DNA of 64,000 bases, from contig JADKIA010000027.1 in the NCBI GenBank assembly GCA_016721465.1, forward strand, positions 62,001-126,000, read 5' to 3'. The translations under genes were made by a program, and so were the position numbers. The notes below the pieces were generated by a model. It saw nothing but the letters and a program-made list of their open reading frames with translations, was not told where the DNA came from and made no database searches. Each line of letters starts with the position of its first letter. Positions within the stretch are counted from its first letter, which is position 1. This document shows, piece by piece, positions 1 to 10,837 of the stretch. Source of the stretch: Ideonella sp. (lineage in GTDB: Bacteria > Pseudomonadota > Gammaproteobacteria > Burkholderiales > Burkholderiaceae_C).

Positions 1-725
1 CCGATGGGGCAGGTGAGGCGCGCCAGCGGGTCGGGCCCAATGCCCCGCTGTTCAAGCCGCCGCAAGAAACGCGCGCGCTTGGTGGCTGAGCCGATCAGAC
101 CCAGGTAGCCGAAGTCGCCGCGCTTCAGGATCGCTTCGGTGATGGCCATGTCCAGGTCGTGGCTGTGCGTGAGCACAAGGTAGAAGGCTCCGGCGGGCGC
201 CTGCGCCACCTCGGCTGCCACCGGTTCGACGCAGACACGCTCGATGTGCGAGGCCGAGTCAGCCGCGGGGAACTCGGCCTCGCGCTCGTCGATCCACTGC
301 ACGCGGCAGTTCAGGCTTTCGAGCAGCCGCACGATGGCGCGGCCCACGTGGCCGGCGCCGTACAACTGCAGCGTGAACAGCGGGGCCTCGCGCGGCCAGT
401 CCGACAGGCCGGCCGCGTCCAGGCGCCTGCTTCGCAAAGTGAGCGCACCACCGCAGCATTGGCCGAGGGCTGGCCCCAGCGGATAGTGGCGATCCTGCAC
501 CTCGGGCTGCCCCGCCGTGAGCAGCTCGCGGGCGTGGGCGATGGCCTTCAGCTCCAGGTGGCCTCCACCGATGGTGCCGGCCACCGCATCGGCCGTCACC
601 AGCATGCGCGTGCCGGCCCCTCGCGGCACCGAGCCCTGGGCGGCAAGCACCTGCACCTCCATTGCTGGCACGCCGCTGGCGAGCCAGGCCCGTGCGGTGC
701 TCAGCAAGACTTCAGGGGCGCTCAT
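1..725 (-). CDS. xdhC: Xanthine dehydrogenase accessory protein XdhC (partial)
   Basis: XdhC-family chaperone that binds and sulfurates the molybdenum cofactor and inserts it into xanthine dehydrogenase in the cytoplasm. About 241 residues are visible; the C-terminus lies beyond the left edge of the window. Visible hallmarks: SVPRGAGTRMLV (residues ~32-43), TIGGGHLELK (51-60), LGQCCGG with adjacent Cys90/Cys91, a Rossmann motif LYGAGHVG (121-128), THSHDLD, then YLGLIGSATKRARF and RLTCPIG near the edge. The start codon overlaps the xdhB stop as ATGA (722-725), so the gene is translationally coupled as the third gene of xdhABC. Confidence 0.93.
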   Translation of the reverse strand, partial: MSAPEVLLSTARAWLASGVPAMEVQVLAAQGSVPRGAGTRMLVTADAVAGTIGGGHLELKAIAHARELLTAGQPEVQDRHYPLGPALGQCCGGALTLRSRRLDAAGLSDWPREAPLFTLQLYGAGHVGRAIVRLLESLNCRVQWIDEREAEFPAADSASHIERVCVEPVAAEVAQAPAGAFYLVLTHSHDLDMAITEAILKRGDFGYLGLIGSATKRARFLRRLEQRGIGPDPLARLTCPI

Positions 726-3093
726 CCGGCGGACGGTTTCCCGGGCCGCACGGCGTCCAGCGCATCCAGCACCGCCTCGGGCGTGGCCGGTGCACGCAGC
801 GGTGGGTCGATGCGGTGGCCGCCCACCGACGAGACGGCGTCACGGATGGCCAGGAACACCGAGAAGGGCAGCAGGATCGGCGGCTCGCCCACGGCCTTGC
901 TGTGGTGGATGCTGTCCACCGCATTGGCGCCGTGGTACAGCTGCACGTCGAACTCGGCAGGGCAGTCGTTGGCGGTGGGGATCTTGTAGGTGCTGGGGGC
1001 GTGGGTCATCAACTTGCCGGCTTGGCGCTGGCCGCCCGGCGAGCCGTCGTCCGGCTGCCACCACAGCTCTTCCATCGTCAACCAGCCCATGCCCTGGATG
1101 AAGGCACCTTCGATCTGCCCGATGTCGATGGCCGGGTTGAGTGAGCTGCCCACGTCGTGCAGCACGTCGGCGCGCAGCAGGCGGTGCTCGCCGGTGAGCG
1201 TGTCCACCAGCACCTCGGAGATGGCTGCGCCGTAGGCGAAGTAATAGAACGGCTTGCCCTTCAGGTGCTCGCGGTCCCAGTGCAAGCCGGGCGTGGCGTA
1301 GAAGCCGTCGCTCCACAGCTGCACACGGGCCAGGTAGGCCTGCATCACCAGTTCCTCGAAGGCCAGGTGTTCGCCATTCACCTGCACCTGGTCGCTACCG
1401 AAACGCACCGCCGAGGCCTCGCCGCCGTGGTGCTGCGCCGCAAAGGCCGCCAGCCGCTCGCGGATCCGGCGCGCCGCATCCTGCGCGGCCTTGCCGTTCA
1501 GGTCGGTGCCGGTGGACGCGGCGGTGGCCGAGGTGTTGGCCACCTTCTGCGTGTCCGTGGCGGTGACGCGCACGCGCTGCATGCCCACGCCGAGCTCGTG
1601 CGCCACGACCTGCGCCACCTTGGTGTTCAGGCCCTGGCCCATCTCGGTGCCGCCATGGTTCACCAGGATGCTGCCGTCGGCATACACATGCACCAGGGCG
1701 CCGGCCTGGTTGAAGTGGGCCACGTTGAAGGAAATGCCGAACTTCAGCGGCATCAGCCCCAAGCCGCGCTTGAGCACCGGGCTTTGCGCGTTGAAGGTGG
1801 CGATCTCCGTGCGGCGCTGCGCGTAGTGGGCACGCTCGGTGAGTTGCGCCACCAGCGGCGCGATGATGTTGTCTTCCACCGTCTGGCCGTAGGGCGTGAC
1901 GTTGTTGGAGCTGCAGCCGTAGAAGTTGGCGCGGCGAACGTCCAGCGGGTCGAGGCCCAGTCGGCGTGCGATGCCGTCCAGGATCATCTCGATGGCGAAC
2001 GCACCCTGCGGCCCGCCGAAGCCGCGAAATGCGGTATTGCTCTGCGTGTTGGTGGCGGCGCAGTAGCCGTGCATGTCCACGTCGCTCAGCCAATAGGTGT
2101 TGTCGAAGTGGCACAGCGCGCGGGTCATCACCGGTGTCGAGAGGTCGGCCGAGTGGCCGGCATTGGCCAGCAGCGTCACCTCCACGCCCAGGATGCGGCC
2201 CGCGTCGTCGTGGCCCACGTCCCAGTCGAACTCGAAGCCGTGGCGCCGGCCGGTGACGAGCATGTCGTCGTCACGGTCCGGGCGCAGCTTCACGGCCTGG
2301 CCCAGCTTGGCCGCCGCGAGCGCGGCCACGCAGGCGAACAGCGCGCTCTGGCTCTCCTTGCCGCCGAAGCCGCCGCCCATGCGGCGGCAACTCACCTGGA
2401 TCTGATGCGCCGGGCGGTGCAGGGCGTGCGCCACCACCTGCTGCATCTCGCTCGGGTGCTGGGTGGAGCAGTGGATGAGCAGGCCGCCGTCTTCTTGCGG
2501 CACGGCCAGGCTGATCTGGCCTTCGAGGTAGAACTGCTCCTGCCCGCCCAGCGACCAACTGCCTTGCCAGCGGTGCGGCGCCTTGGCCAGCGCCGCATGC
2601 GCGTCGCCGCGCGCCAGCTGCATGGGCGGCACCACATAGCGCTTCTGTTCATGCGCCTGTCGTGCGGTCAACAGCGCGGGCATGGCCTCGAACTGCAGGG
2701 CCTGCGGTGCCAACGCGGCAGCGCGGCGCGCCTGCTCGCGCGTGCGCGCCACCACGGCAAACACGGGCTGGCCAACGTGGCGCAGTTCGCCACTGGCACG
2801 GCCGTCCTCCTGCACGGTCTGCGCCGCCAGGATCGGGTCGTCTTTCACGATCGGGCCACAGTCGTTCACGCCGGGGATGTCTGCACCGGTGAGCACCGCC
2901 ACCACCCCGGGCTGCGAGCGCAGCAGGGCCAGGTCGATGTGGCACAGCTTGGCGTGTGCCACGGGCGACAGCCCGAGCGCGGCGTGCAGCGTGCCGCTGA
3001 GCTCGGGCAGGTCGTCCACATAGGGCGCGGCGCCGGCCACGTGCAGGTGGGCCGATTCATGCGGCAGGCCCTGGCCGATGGTGGGCATCGTCT

Positions 3094-3097
<4 letters not shown>
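722..3097 (-). CDS. xdhB: Xanthine dehydrogenase molybdopterin-binding subunit XdhB
   Basis: Large subunit (791 aa, normal length) of bacterial xanthine dehydrogenase, which hydroxylates hypoxanthine to xanthine and xanthine to urate. It carries the molybdenum cofactor site: GGGFGGKESQ at residues 241-250, the FRGFGGPQG loop, TEMGQGLNTK, and a C-terminal KAVGEPP motif whose Glu738 is the expected catalytic base. The start overlaps the xdhA stop by 4 nt (ATGA), and its own stop overlaps xdhC in the same way. Electrons pass to the Fe-S/FAD subunit XdhA. The presence of guaD, an adenine deaminase and a purine-type importer nearby supports purine as the substrate rather than another aldehyde or heterocycle. 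Confidence 0.96.
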
Positions 3098-4554
<1,457 letters not shown>

Positions 4555-4624
4555 ACCCGAACCTTAACTGGTCTTTGCCGTTCATGGATACGATGCGCTT
4601 CGTGAACCCCACCGAGCGCAGGCG

Positions 4625-5920
4625 TTGAACCGCATCGCCATCCACGCCGACCTGCTCGACTTTGATGCCGAGCCCACGCTGGACGATCCGCGCAGCGGCG
4701 CCGTGCGCTGGCGGCCCGACCACTGGCTGCTGATCGAGCAAGAGCGCATCGAGGCGATCCAGGCCGACCCGCCCGGCGAGGACTGGCAAAGGATCGATCA
4801 CCGCGGCCGCTGGCTGATGCCCGGCTTCATCGACACCCACGTGCACAGCCCGCAGATCGATGTGATTGCGTCCTGGGGCACGGAGCTGCTCGATTGGCTG
4901 GAGACCTACACCTTCCCGGCCGAGGCGCGCCATGCCGACCCGGCCTTTGCCGCGGCCGGTGCGGCCACCTTTCTCGATGCGCTGCTCGCGCACGGCACCA
5001 CGAGCGCGGCGGTGTTCCCCACCGTGCACGCCGCCTCGGCCGAGGCGCTGTTTGCCGGCGCGCAGCAGCGCGGCATGCGGCTGCTCACCGGCAAGGTGCT
5101 GATGGACCGCCACGCACCGGAGAACCTTCGCGACGACGTGGCCGGCGCGCGGGCCGAGTGCGAGCGCCTGATCGAGCGTTGGCATGGGCGGGGCCGCAAT
5201 GCCTACGCGGTGACGCCGCGCTTCGCCGCCACCAGCTCGCCCGAGCAATTGGCCATGGCCGGGCAGCTCGTGCAACGCCACGCAGGCGTCTACATGCAGA
5301 CGCATGTGGCGGAGAACCGGGCCGAAGTGGCTTGGGTGGCCAAGCTCTTCCCCGAGGCCCGCAGCTACCTCGACGTGTATGCCCGGCACTGGCTGCTGGG
5401 CTCGCGCTCGATCCTCGCGCATGGCATCTGGCTCGACGACGAAGATCGCACACGGCTGCGCGACGCCGGTGCGCAAATCGCTTTCTGCCCCTCGTCCAAC
5501 CTGTTCCTGGGCAGCGGCCTGTTCGGCTGGCGCGAGGCGCGAGAGCGCGGCATGACCGTCAGCCTGGCCAGCGACGTGGGCGGCGGTACCTCGTTGTCGA
5601 TGCTGCGCACCATGGCCGACGGCTACAAGGTGCAGGCGATGGCGGGCACGCGCCTGTCCGCCTGGGCCCTGCTGCACACCGCCACCCGTGGTGCGGCACA
5701 GGCGCTGGGCCTGGGCCACGAGATCGGCACGCTGGCGCCCGGCATGCTGGCCGACCTGTGCGTGTGGGCCCCGGCGGTTGGCGCCGTGGCCCGGCACCGC
5801 GACGCCTTGGCGCGCGAATTGCATGAGCGGGTGTTCGCCTGGGTGACCCTGGGCGATGAACGCAATCTGATCGAAACCTGGGTGGCCGGCCGGCGCCTGT
5901 TCAGCCACGCGTCGGCCTGA
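4625..5920 (+). CDS. guaD: Guanine deaminase
   Basis: Amidohydrolase-superfamily guanine deaminase (431 aa) converting guanine to xanthine plus ammonia, feeding the divergent xanthine dehydrogenase. Motifs: PGFIDTHVHSPQ with metal ligands His72 and His74, the TFPAE segment, QTHVAEN and ILAHG (further His ligands), CPSSNLFLGSG, and SLASDVGGGTS with the catalytic/metal Asp. It ends with the usual LAPGMLADLCVW. The start is a TTG: no in-frame ATG or GTG exists upstream within the short divergent spacer, and nearby ATGs (4584, 4593) are out of frame and run into a stop. It is followed by a 69-nt gap and then the ABC importer genes. Confidence 0.93.
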   Translation: MNRIAIHADLLDFDAEPTLDDPRSGAVRWRPDHWLLIEQERIEAIQADPPGEDWQRIDHRGRWLMPGFIDTHVHSPQIDVIASWGTELLDWLETYTFPAEARHADPAFAAAGAATFLDALLAHGTTSAAVFPTVHAASAEALFAGAQQRGMRLLTGKVLMDRHAPENLRDDVAGARAECERLIERWHGRGRNAYAVTPRFAATSSPEQLAMAGQLVQRHAGVYMQTHVAENRAEVAWVAKLFPEARSYLDVYARHWLLGSRSILAHGIWLDDEDRTRLRDAGAQIAFCPSSNLFLGSGLFGWREARERGMTVSLASDVGGGTSLSMLRTMADGYKVQAMAGTRLSAWALLHTATRGAAQALGLGHEIGTLAPGMLADLCVWAPAVGAVARHRDALARELHERVFAWVTLGDERNLIETWVAGRRLFSHASA

Positions 5921-5989
5921 CGCCTCGCCTCGCCCCCGTAGCCGTCCCACACCAGCACCATGACCGCAACCATTTCCCAGGAGCCAGCC

Positions 5990-7525
5990 ATGTCCAGGCC
6001 AGCGCGCACCGGTCCGCTCCGGCTGGAGCTGGAAGGCATCAGCAAACAGTACCCCGCCGTGAAGGCCAACGACGGCGTCTGCCTGCGTGTGCACCCCGGC
6101 GAGATCCACGCGGTGCTGGGCGAGAACGGCGCAGGCAAGTCCACGCTGATGAAGATCATCTACGGCGCCGTTCGGCCCGACGGTGGCGCGATCCGCTGGA
6201 ATGGCCAACCGGTGCAGATCGCCAACCCGCAGCAGGCGCGCGGGCTGGGCATCGCGATGGTGTTCCAGCATTTCTCGCTCTTCGATACGCTCACTGCGGC
6301 CGAGAACGTGTGGCTGGGCCTGGACAAGGCGCTGCCGCTGCCAAAGGTGGTCGAGCGCATCCGCGAGGTGAGCAAGACCTACGGCCTGGAGGTGGATCCG
6401 CTGCGCCCTGTGCACACGCTGAGCGTGGGCGAGCGCCAGCGCGTGGAGATCGTGCGCGCCCTGCTCACCGATCCGCAGCTGCTCATCCTCGACGAGCCCA
6501 CCTCCGTGCTCACGCCCCAGGCCGTGACCATGCTCTTCGTCACGCTGCGCAAGCTGGCCGATGGCGGCTGCTCCATCCTCTACATCAGCCACAAGCTCGA
6601 CGAGATCCGGGCCCTCTGCCACCAGTGCACCGTGCTGCGCGGTGGCAAGGTCACCGGCGAAGTGGACCCGGCGCTGGAAACCAACGCCAGCCTGTCCCGG
6701 CTGATGATCGGTGCCGAACCGCCGCAGCTGCAGCACCGCGAGGCCAAGCTGGGTGCCGTGGCGCTCAAAGTGAGCGCACTCACGCTGCCCACCGACGACC
6801 CGTTCGGCACCGAGCTGCACGACATCGGCTTCGAGCTGTGCGCTGGCGAGATCCTGGGTGTGGCGGGCGTCTCCGGCAATGGCCAGCAGGAGCTGATGGC
6901 TGCGTTGTCGGGCGAAGACCGCCGCGCACCCAGGCGCAGCGTCGAGCTGTTCGGCGTGGACATCTCACGCGCCACGCCACGCCAACGCCGGGCCAAGGGC
7001 CTGCATTTCGTGCCCGAGGAGCGCCTGGGCCGCGGGGCCGTGCCCACCATGAGTCTGGCGCAGAACACGCTGCTCACGCGCACCGAAAACATCAATGGCG
7101 CCGGTTGGGTGCGCACCGCTGCGGTGCGCGCGCTGGCCGAAGAGCTGATCCGCCGCTTCAACGTCAAGGCCGGCGGTCCGGATGCCGCCGCCAAGAGCCT
7201 GTCGGGTGGCAACCTGCAGAAATTCCTCGTCGGCCGCGAGGTGCAGGCGGGTCCCAAGCTGCTGATCGTCTCGCAACCCACCTGGGGCGTTAACGTGGGC
7301 GCGGCGGCGCAGATCCGCGGCGAGTTGCTCAAGCTGCGCGACGAGGGTTGCGCGCTGCTGGTGGTGAGCGAAGAACTGGACGAGCTGTTCGAGATCAGCG
7401 ATCGGCTGGTGGTCATCGCACAGGGCCGTGTGTCGCCCAGCGTGCCGGTGGGCGAGGCCACGGTGGAGATGATCGGCGAGTGGATGAGCGGCCTGTGGAA
7501 CAAGGCGGAGGTCTCGCATGCTTAA
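5990..7525 (+). CDS. BMP-type (purine/nucleoside) ABC importer, ATP-binding protein
   Basis: Double-domain ATPase of the sugar/nucleoside-type ABC importers (YufO/NupA-like). The first nucleotide-binding domain is canonical (GENGAGKST, LLILDEPTSVLTP). The second has the degenerate features normal for this family: GVSGNGQQELM in place of Walker A, an intact SGGNLQKFLVGREV signature, and SQPTWGVNVG at Walker B. I chose the ATG at 5990 because an AGGAG lies six bases upstream. An in-frame ATG at 5960 would add ten residues and has no comparable site. Its stop overlaps the next gene by 8 nt, so the two are coupled. Location beside guaD and xdh suggests import of purine bases or nucleosides (inference). 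Confidence 0.92.
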   Translation: MSRPARTGPLRLELEGISKQYPAVKANDGVCLRVHPGEIHAVLGENGAGKSTLMKIIYGAVRPDGGAIRWNGQPVQIANPQQARGLGIAMVFQHFSLFDTLTAAENVWLGLDKALPLPKVVERIREVSKTYGLEVDPLRPVHTLSVGERQRVEIVRALLTDPQLLILDEPTSVLTPQAVTMLFVTLRKLADGGCSILYISHKLDEIRALCHQCTVLRGGKVTGEVDPALETNASLSRLMIGAEPPQLQHREAKLGAVALKVSALTLPTDDPFGTELHDIGFELCAGEILGVAGVSGNGQQELMAALSGEDRRAPRRSVELFGVDISRATPRQRRAKGLHFVPEERLGRGAVPTMSLAQNTLLTRTENINGAGWVRTAAVRALAEELIRRFNVKAGGPDAAAKSLSGGNLQKFLVGREVQAGPKLLIVSQPTWGVNVGAAAQIRGELLKLRDEGCALLVVSEELDELFEISDRLVVIAQGRVSPSVPVGEATVEMIGEWMSGLWNKAEVSHA

Positions 7526-8594
7526 GCTGGAAGCACGCCCGCAGCCTTCACAGGCCATGTCGATCGCATCGCCACTGATCGCGTTGGCGGTGACGGTGGT
7601 ATTCGGTGTGCTGCTGTTCCTGATGTTGGGCAAGGACCCGCTGCAGGGCCTGCGCATGTTCTTTTTCGAGCCGGTGAAGAACGCCTACTCGTGGAGCGAG
7701 ATCGCCATCAAGGCCACGCCGCTGGCGCTGATTGCGCTGGGCCTGTCGGTGTGCTACCGCAGCAACGTGTGGAACATCGGCGCCGAGGGGCAGTACGTCC
7801 TGGGCGCGATCTTCGCGAGCGGAGTGGCCATGCAGGCCAGTGCCGACAGTTCGCGCTGGATCGTGGTGGCCATCCTGGCGGCGGGCATCGTCGGCGGCAT
7901 GGTCTGGGCCGGCATCGTGGCGCTGCTGCGCGACCGCTTCAACGCCAGCGAGATCCTGGTGAGCCTGATGCTGGTGTACGTGGCCGACCTGCTGCTGGCC
8001 TACCTGGTCTACGGGCCCTGGAAAGACCCCAAGGGCTACAACTTCCCGCAGACCATCACCTTCCTGGCCGTCACCAAGGTGCCACGGCTGGTGGACGGGC
8101 TGCGCGCCAACGTGGGCGTGCTGGTGGCGCTGGCTGCGGTGCTGGGCACCTGGGCGCTGCTGTTTCGCACCTACGCGGGCTTTCAACTGCAGGTGGGAGG
8201 CCTCGCGCCGGCGGCGGCGCGCTACGCGGGCTTTTCGTCTCGCGGCGCCCTCTGGTTGGCGCTGATGATGTCCGGCGGCCTGGCGGGTCTGGCCGGCGGG
8301 TTGGAAGCGGCCGGCCCGCTCGGCCAACTCACGTCCAACATGCCGGCGGGCTACGGCTTCGCCGCCATCATCGTGGCCTTCGTCGGCCGCCTCAACCCGG
8401 TGGGCGTGGTGTTCTCGGCCATCCTGATGAGCATGTTCTACATCGGTGGCGAACTGGCGCAGTCGCGCATGGGCCTGCCCAAGTCGATCACCGGGGTGTT
8501 CCAGGGCCTGCTGCTGTTCTCGCTGCTGGCGGCCGACACCTTGATCCATTACCGCATCCGGCGCGCCAGCGCCCCGACCAGGAAGGGGGCGTGA
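7518..8594 (+). CDS. BMP-type ABC importer, permease 1
   Basis: Inner-membrane permease (358 aa) of the BPD_transp_2 (LivH/RbsC-like) class with about eight to ten hydrophobic segments. Recognisable family segments are the long first helix (SPLIALAVTVVFGVLLFLML), VWNIGAEGQ, and FAAIIVAFVGRLNPVG towards the C-terminus. It is translated from an ATG overlapping the upstream ATPase gene and is followed after 1 nt by the second permease. The pair should form the heterodimeric channel of the importer. Substrate is inferred from context (purines/nucleosides), not from residues I can read. Confidence 0.92.
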   Translation: MLKLEARPQPSQAMSIASPLIALAVTVVFGVLLFLMLGKDPLQGLRMFFFEPVKNAYSWSEIAIKATPLALIALGLSVCYRSNVWNIGAEGQYVLGAIFASGVAMQASADSSRWIVVAILAAGIVGGMVWAGIVALLRDRFNASEILVSLMLVYVADLLLAYLVYGPWKDPKGYNFPQTITFLAVTKVPRLVDGLRANVGVLVALAAVLGTWALLFRTYAGFQLQVGGLAPAAARYAGFSSRGALWLALMMSGGLAGLAGGLEAAGPLGQLTSNMPAGYGFAAIIVAFVGRLNPVGVVFSAILMSMFYIGGELAQSRMGLPKSITGVFQGLLLFSLLAADTLIHYRIRRASAPTRKGA

Positions 8595-8595
8595 G

Positions 8596-9516
8596 ATGGA
8601 ATCCTTTGCACTGTTGATGGCTGCCACGCTCAATGCCGGCACGGTGCTGGCCCTGGCCGGCATGGGCCTGCTGATCAACGAGCGCGCCGGCGTGCTCAAC
8701 CTCGGCGCCGAAGGCATGATGCTGGTGGCCGCGATCGCCGGCTATGCCACGGCGGTGCACACCGGCAGCGACACGCTGGCGTTCGCGGCGGGCATGGGCG
8801 CCGGTGCGGCGATGGCGCTGGCCTTCGGGCTGCTGGTGATCTGGCTCAACACCAACCAGTACGCCACCGGCCTGGCGCTGAGCCTGTTCGGCGCCGGCAT
8901 CTCGGCCTTCGCGGGCATCAAGTACACGCAGGAGAAATTGGCCGACCGCGCCAAGTTCGAGATCCCGGGTCTGGCCGACGTTCCCCTGCTTGGCGCCGCC
9001 TTCGGGCGCCACCACCCCTTGGTCTATGGGGCGGTGCTGCTGGCGATCGGGCTGGCCTGGTTCCTCTACCGTTCGCGCGCCGGTCTGGTGCTGCGCGCGG
9101 TGGGGGAGTCGCCGGAGTCCGCGCATGCACTGGGTTATCCCGTGCGTCGCATTCGTCTTGCAGCGGTGATGGTCGGTGGTGCGATGTGCGGCCTGGCGGG
9201 CGCCTACGTGTCGGTGATCTATACCCCGTTGTGGGTCGAGGGCATGATCGCCGGCAAGGGCTGGATCGCACTGGCGCTCACCACCTTTGCCACCTGGCGG
9301 CCGGCGCGCATCCTGCTCGGCGCCTACCTGTTCGGTGGTGTCACGATGCTGCAGTTTCACCTTCAGGGCGAGGGCGTGCAGATTGCCAGTCAATGGCTGT
9401 CGATGCTGCCCTATGTGTCCACCATCGTGGTGCTGGTGTTGATCTCGCGCAACCCCACGTGGATCCGGGTGAACATGCCCGCCTCGCTGGGCAAACCCTT
9501 CTTCCCGGGCTCCTGA
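8596..9516 (+). CDS. BMP-type ABC importer, permease 2
   Basis: Second inner-membrane permease (306 aa), same BPD_transp_2 fold, NupQ/YufQ-like. Family marks include LLINERAGVLNLGAEGMML near residues 27-45 and GMIAGKGWIALALTTFATW, the conserved coupling region of this class. It starts 1 nt after the first permease stop and the binding-protein gene follows after 66 nt. ATPase, two permeases and lipoprotein form a complete importer in one transcription unit with guaD. Confidence 0.92.
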   Translation: MESFALLMAATLNAGTVLALAGMGLLINERAGVLNLGAEGMMLVAAIAGYATAVHTGSDTLAFAAGMGAGAAMALAFGLLVIWLNTNQYATGLALSLFGAGISAFAGIKYTQEKLADRAKFEIPGLADVPLLGAAFGRHHPLVYGAVLLAIGLAWFLYRSRAGLVLRAVGESPESAHALGYPVRRIRLAAVMVGGAMCGLAGAYVSVIYTPLWVEGMIAGKGWIALALTTFATWRPARILLGAYLFGGVTMLQFHLQGEGVQIASQWLSMLPYVSTIVVLVLISRNPTWIRVNMPASLGKPFFPGS

Positions 9517-9582
9517 GGCCGCAGCATCCCGTTCGATAATGTGCCGTTCCCCCCGTCAAACTACCTCAAGGATGGAGAAACC

Positions 9583-10749
9583 ATGACGCAAGCGTCCAAG
9601 CGTTCCCTGCTCAAGCTGGCCGGCTGGTCCACGATCGTCGGCGCGGCGGCCCTCGTCGGCTGCGGCAAGAAGGAGGAAGCGGCCCCGGCCGCACCAGCAC
9701 CAGCCTCGGCCGCTGCGCCGGCATCGGCCGCGGCCAAGGCGGCGCCGCTGAAGATCGCGTTCGCCTACGTCGGCCCGGTCGGTGACGGTGGATGGACCTT
9801 CGCGCATGACAACGGGCGCAAGGCGCTGGAGAAGGAATTCGGCGACAAGATCGTCACCAGCTTCGTCGAGAAGGTGCCCGAGTCGGCCGATGCCGAGCGC
9901 GTGTTCCGCGATCTGGTGGGCCAGGGCAACAAGCTGGTGTTTGGCACCACGTTCGGCTACATGGAGCCCATGCTCAAGGTGGCGGTCGACGCCAAGGACG
10001 TGAAGTTCGAGCACGCCACGGGCTACAAGACCGCCGACAACCTGCGCACCTACGACAGCCGCACCTACGAGGGCGCCTACATGGCCGGCGTGATCGCCGG
10101 CAGCATGACCAAGACCAACACGCTGGGCGTGGTGGGCTCGATCCCCATCCCCGAGGTCATCCGCAACATCAACTCGTTCACGCTGGGTGCGCAGAGCGTC
10201 AACCCCAAGATCAAGACCAAGGTGGTGTGGGTCAACGATTGGTTCAACCCGCCCAAGGAGACCGAGGCCGCCACGGCCTTGATCAACGGCGGCGCCGACG
10301 TGCTGATGCAGAACACCGACTCACCCGCGGTGCTGAAGACGGCGCAGGAGAAGGGCAAGCGCGCCTTTGGCTGGGACTCTGACATGACCGCCTATGGCCC
10401 CAAGGCCCACCTGGGCTCGGCCGTCATCAACTGGGCGCCGTACTACATCAAGGCCACCAAGGACGCCCTGGACGGCAAGTGGGCCACCGGCAAGGCCTGG
10501 TGGGGCGTGAAGGAAGGCGCCATCGATTTCGTCGGCGTGGCCGAGGACGTGCCGGCCGAAGCGAAGAAGAAGCTCGACGAGGTGAAGGCCGGCCTGAAGG
10601 ATGGCAGCTTCTCGATCTGGAAGGGCCCGATCACCGACAACACCGGCAAGGTGCAGGTGGAGAAGGACAAGGTCGCCGACGATGAGTTCCTCGGCGGCAT
10701 CAAGTTCTTCGTCAAGGGCGTGGATGGCAAGGTGCCCGGCGACAAGTGA
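9583..10749 (+). CDS. BMP family ABC importer substrate-binding lipoprotein
   Basis: Periplasmic binding lipoprotein of the BMP/Med family (388 aa from the chosen start), the solute receptor of the preceding importer. The signal peptide ends in ALVGC, with Cys27 the expected lipidation site, followed by a low-complexity Ala/Pro linker and then the BMP domain (FAYVGPVGDGGWTFAHDNGR). I chose the ATG at 9583, which has a GGATGGAG stretch upstream. An in-frame codon at 9541 would put 14 residues ahead of the signal peptide. The signal has KRSLLKLAG, resembling but not matching a twin-arginine motif. It is the last gene of the unit, closed by the hairpin at 10781-10811. Confidence 0.92.
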   Translation: MTQASKRSLLKLAGWSTIVGAAALVGCGKKEEAAPAAPAPASAAAPASAAAKAAPLKIAFAYVGPVGDGGWTFAHDNGRKALEKEFGDKIVTSFVEKVPESADAERVFRDLVGQGNKLVFGTTFGYMEPMLKVAVDAKDVKFEHATGYKTADNLRTYDSRTYEGAYMAGVIAGSMTKTNTLGVVGSIPIPEVIRNINSFTLGAQSVNPKIKTKVVWVNDWFNPPKETEAATALINGGADVLMQNTDSPAVLKTAQEKGKRAFGWDSDMTAYGPKAHLGSAVINWAPYYIKATKDALDGKWATGKAWWGVKEGAIDFVGVAEDVPAEAKKKLDEVKAGLKDGSFSIWKGPITDNTGKVQVEKDKVADDEFLGGIKFFVKGVDGKVPGDK

Positions 10750-10780
10750 TGTCGTGCCCGCGTCGCGGGTCTTGAAATGA

Positions 10781-10811
10781 CCACGGGCCGGGATGATCTC
10801 CCGGCCCGTGG
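10781..10811. terminator. Strong bidirectional hairpin terminator
   Basis: A perfect 13-bp inverted repeat (10781-10793 against 10799-10811, arm CCACGGGCCGGGA) with a 5-nt loop, 31 nt after the BMP gene stop. It also lies just beyond the stop of the convergent PEP-CTERM gene (10838). The T tract on the plus side is short (TGTTT). Confidence 0.85.
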
Positions 10812-10837
10812 TGTTTCAGCGCCCCGGGGTGGGGCGA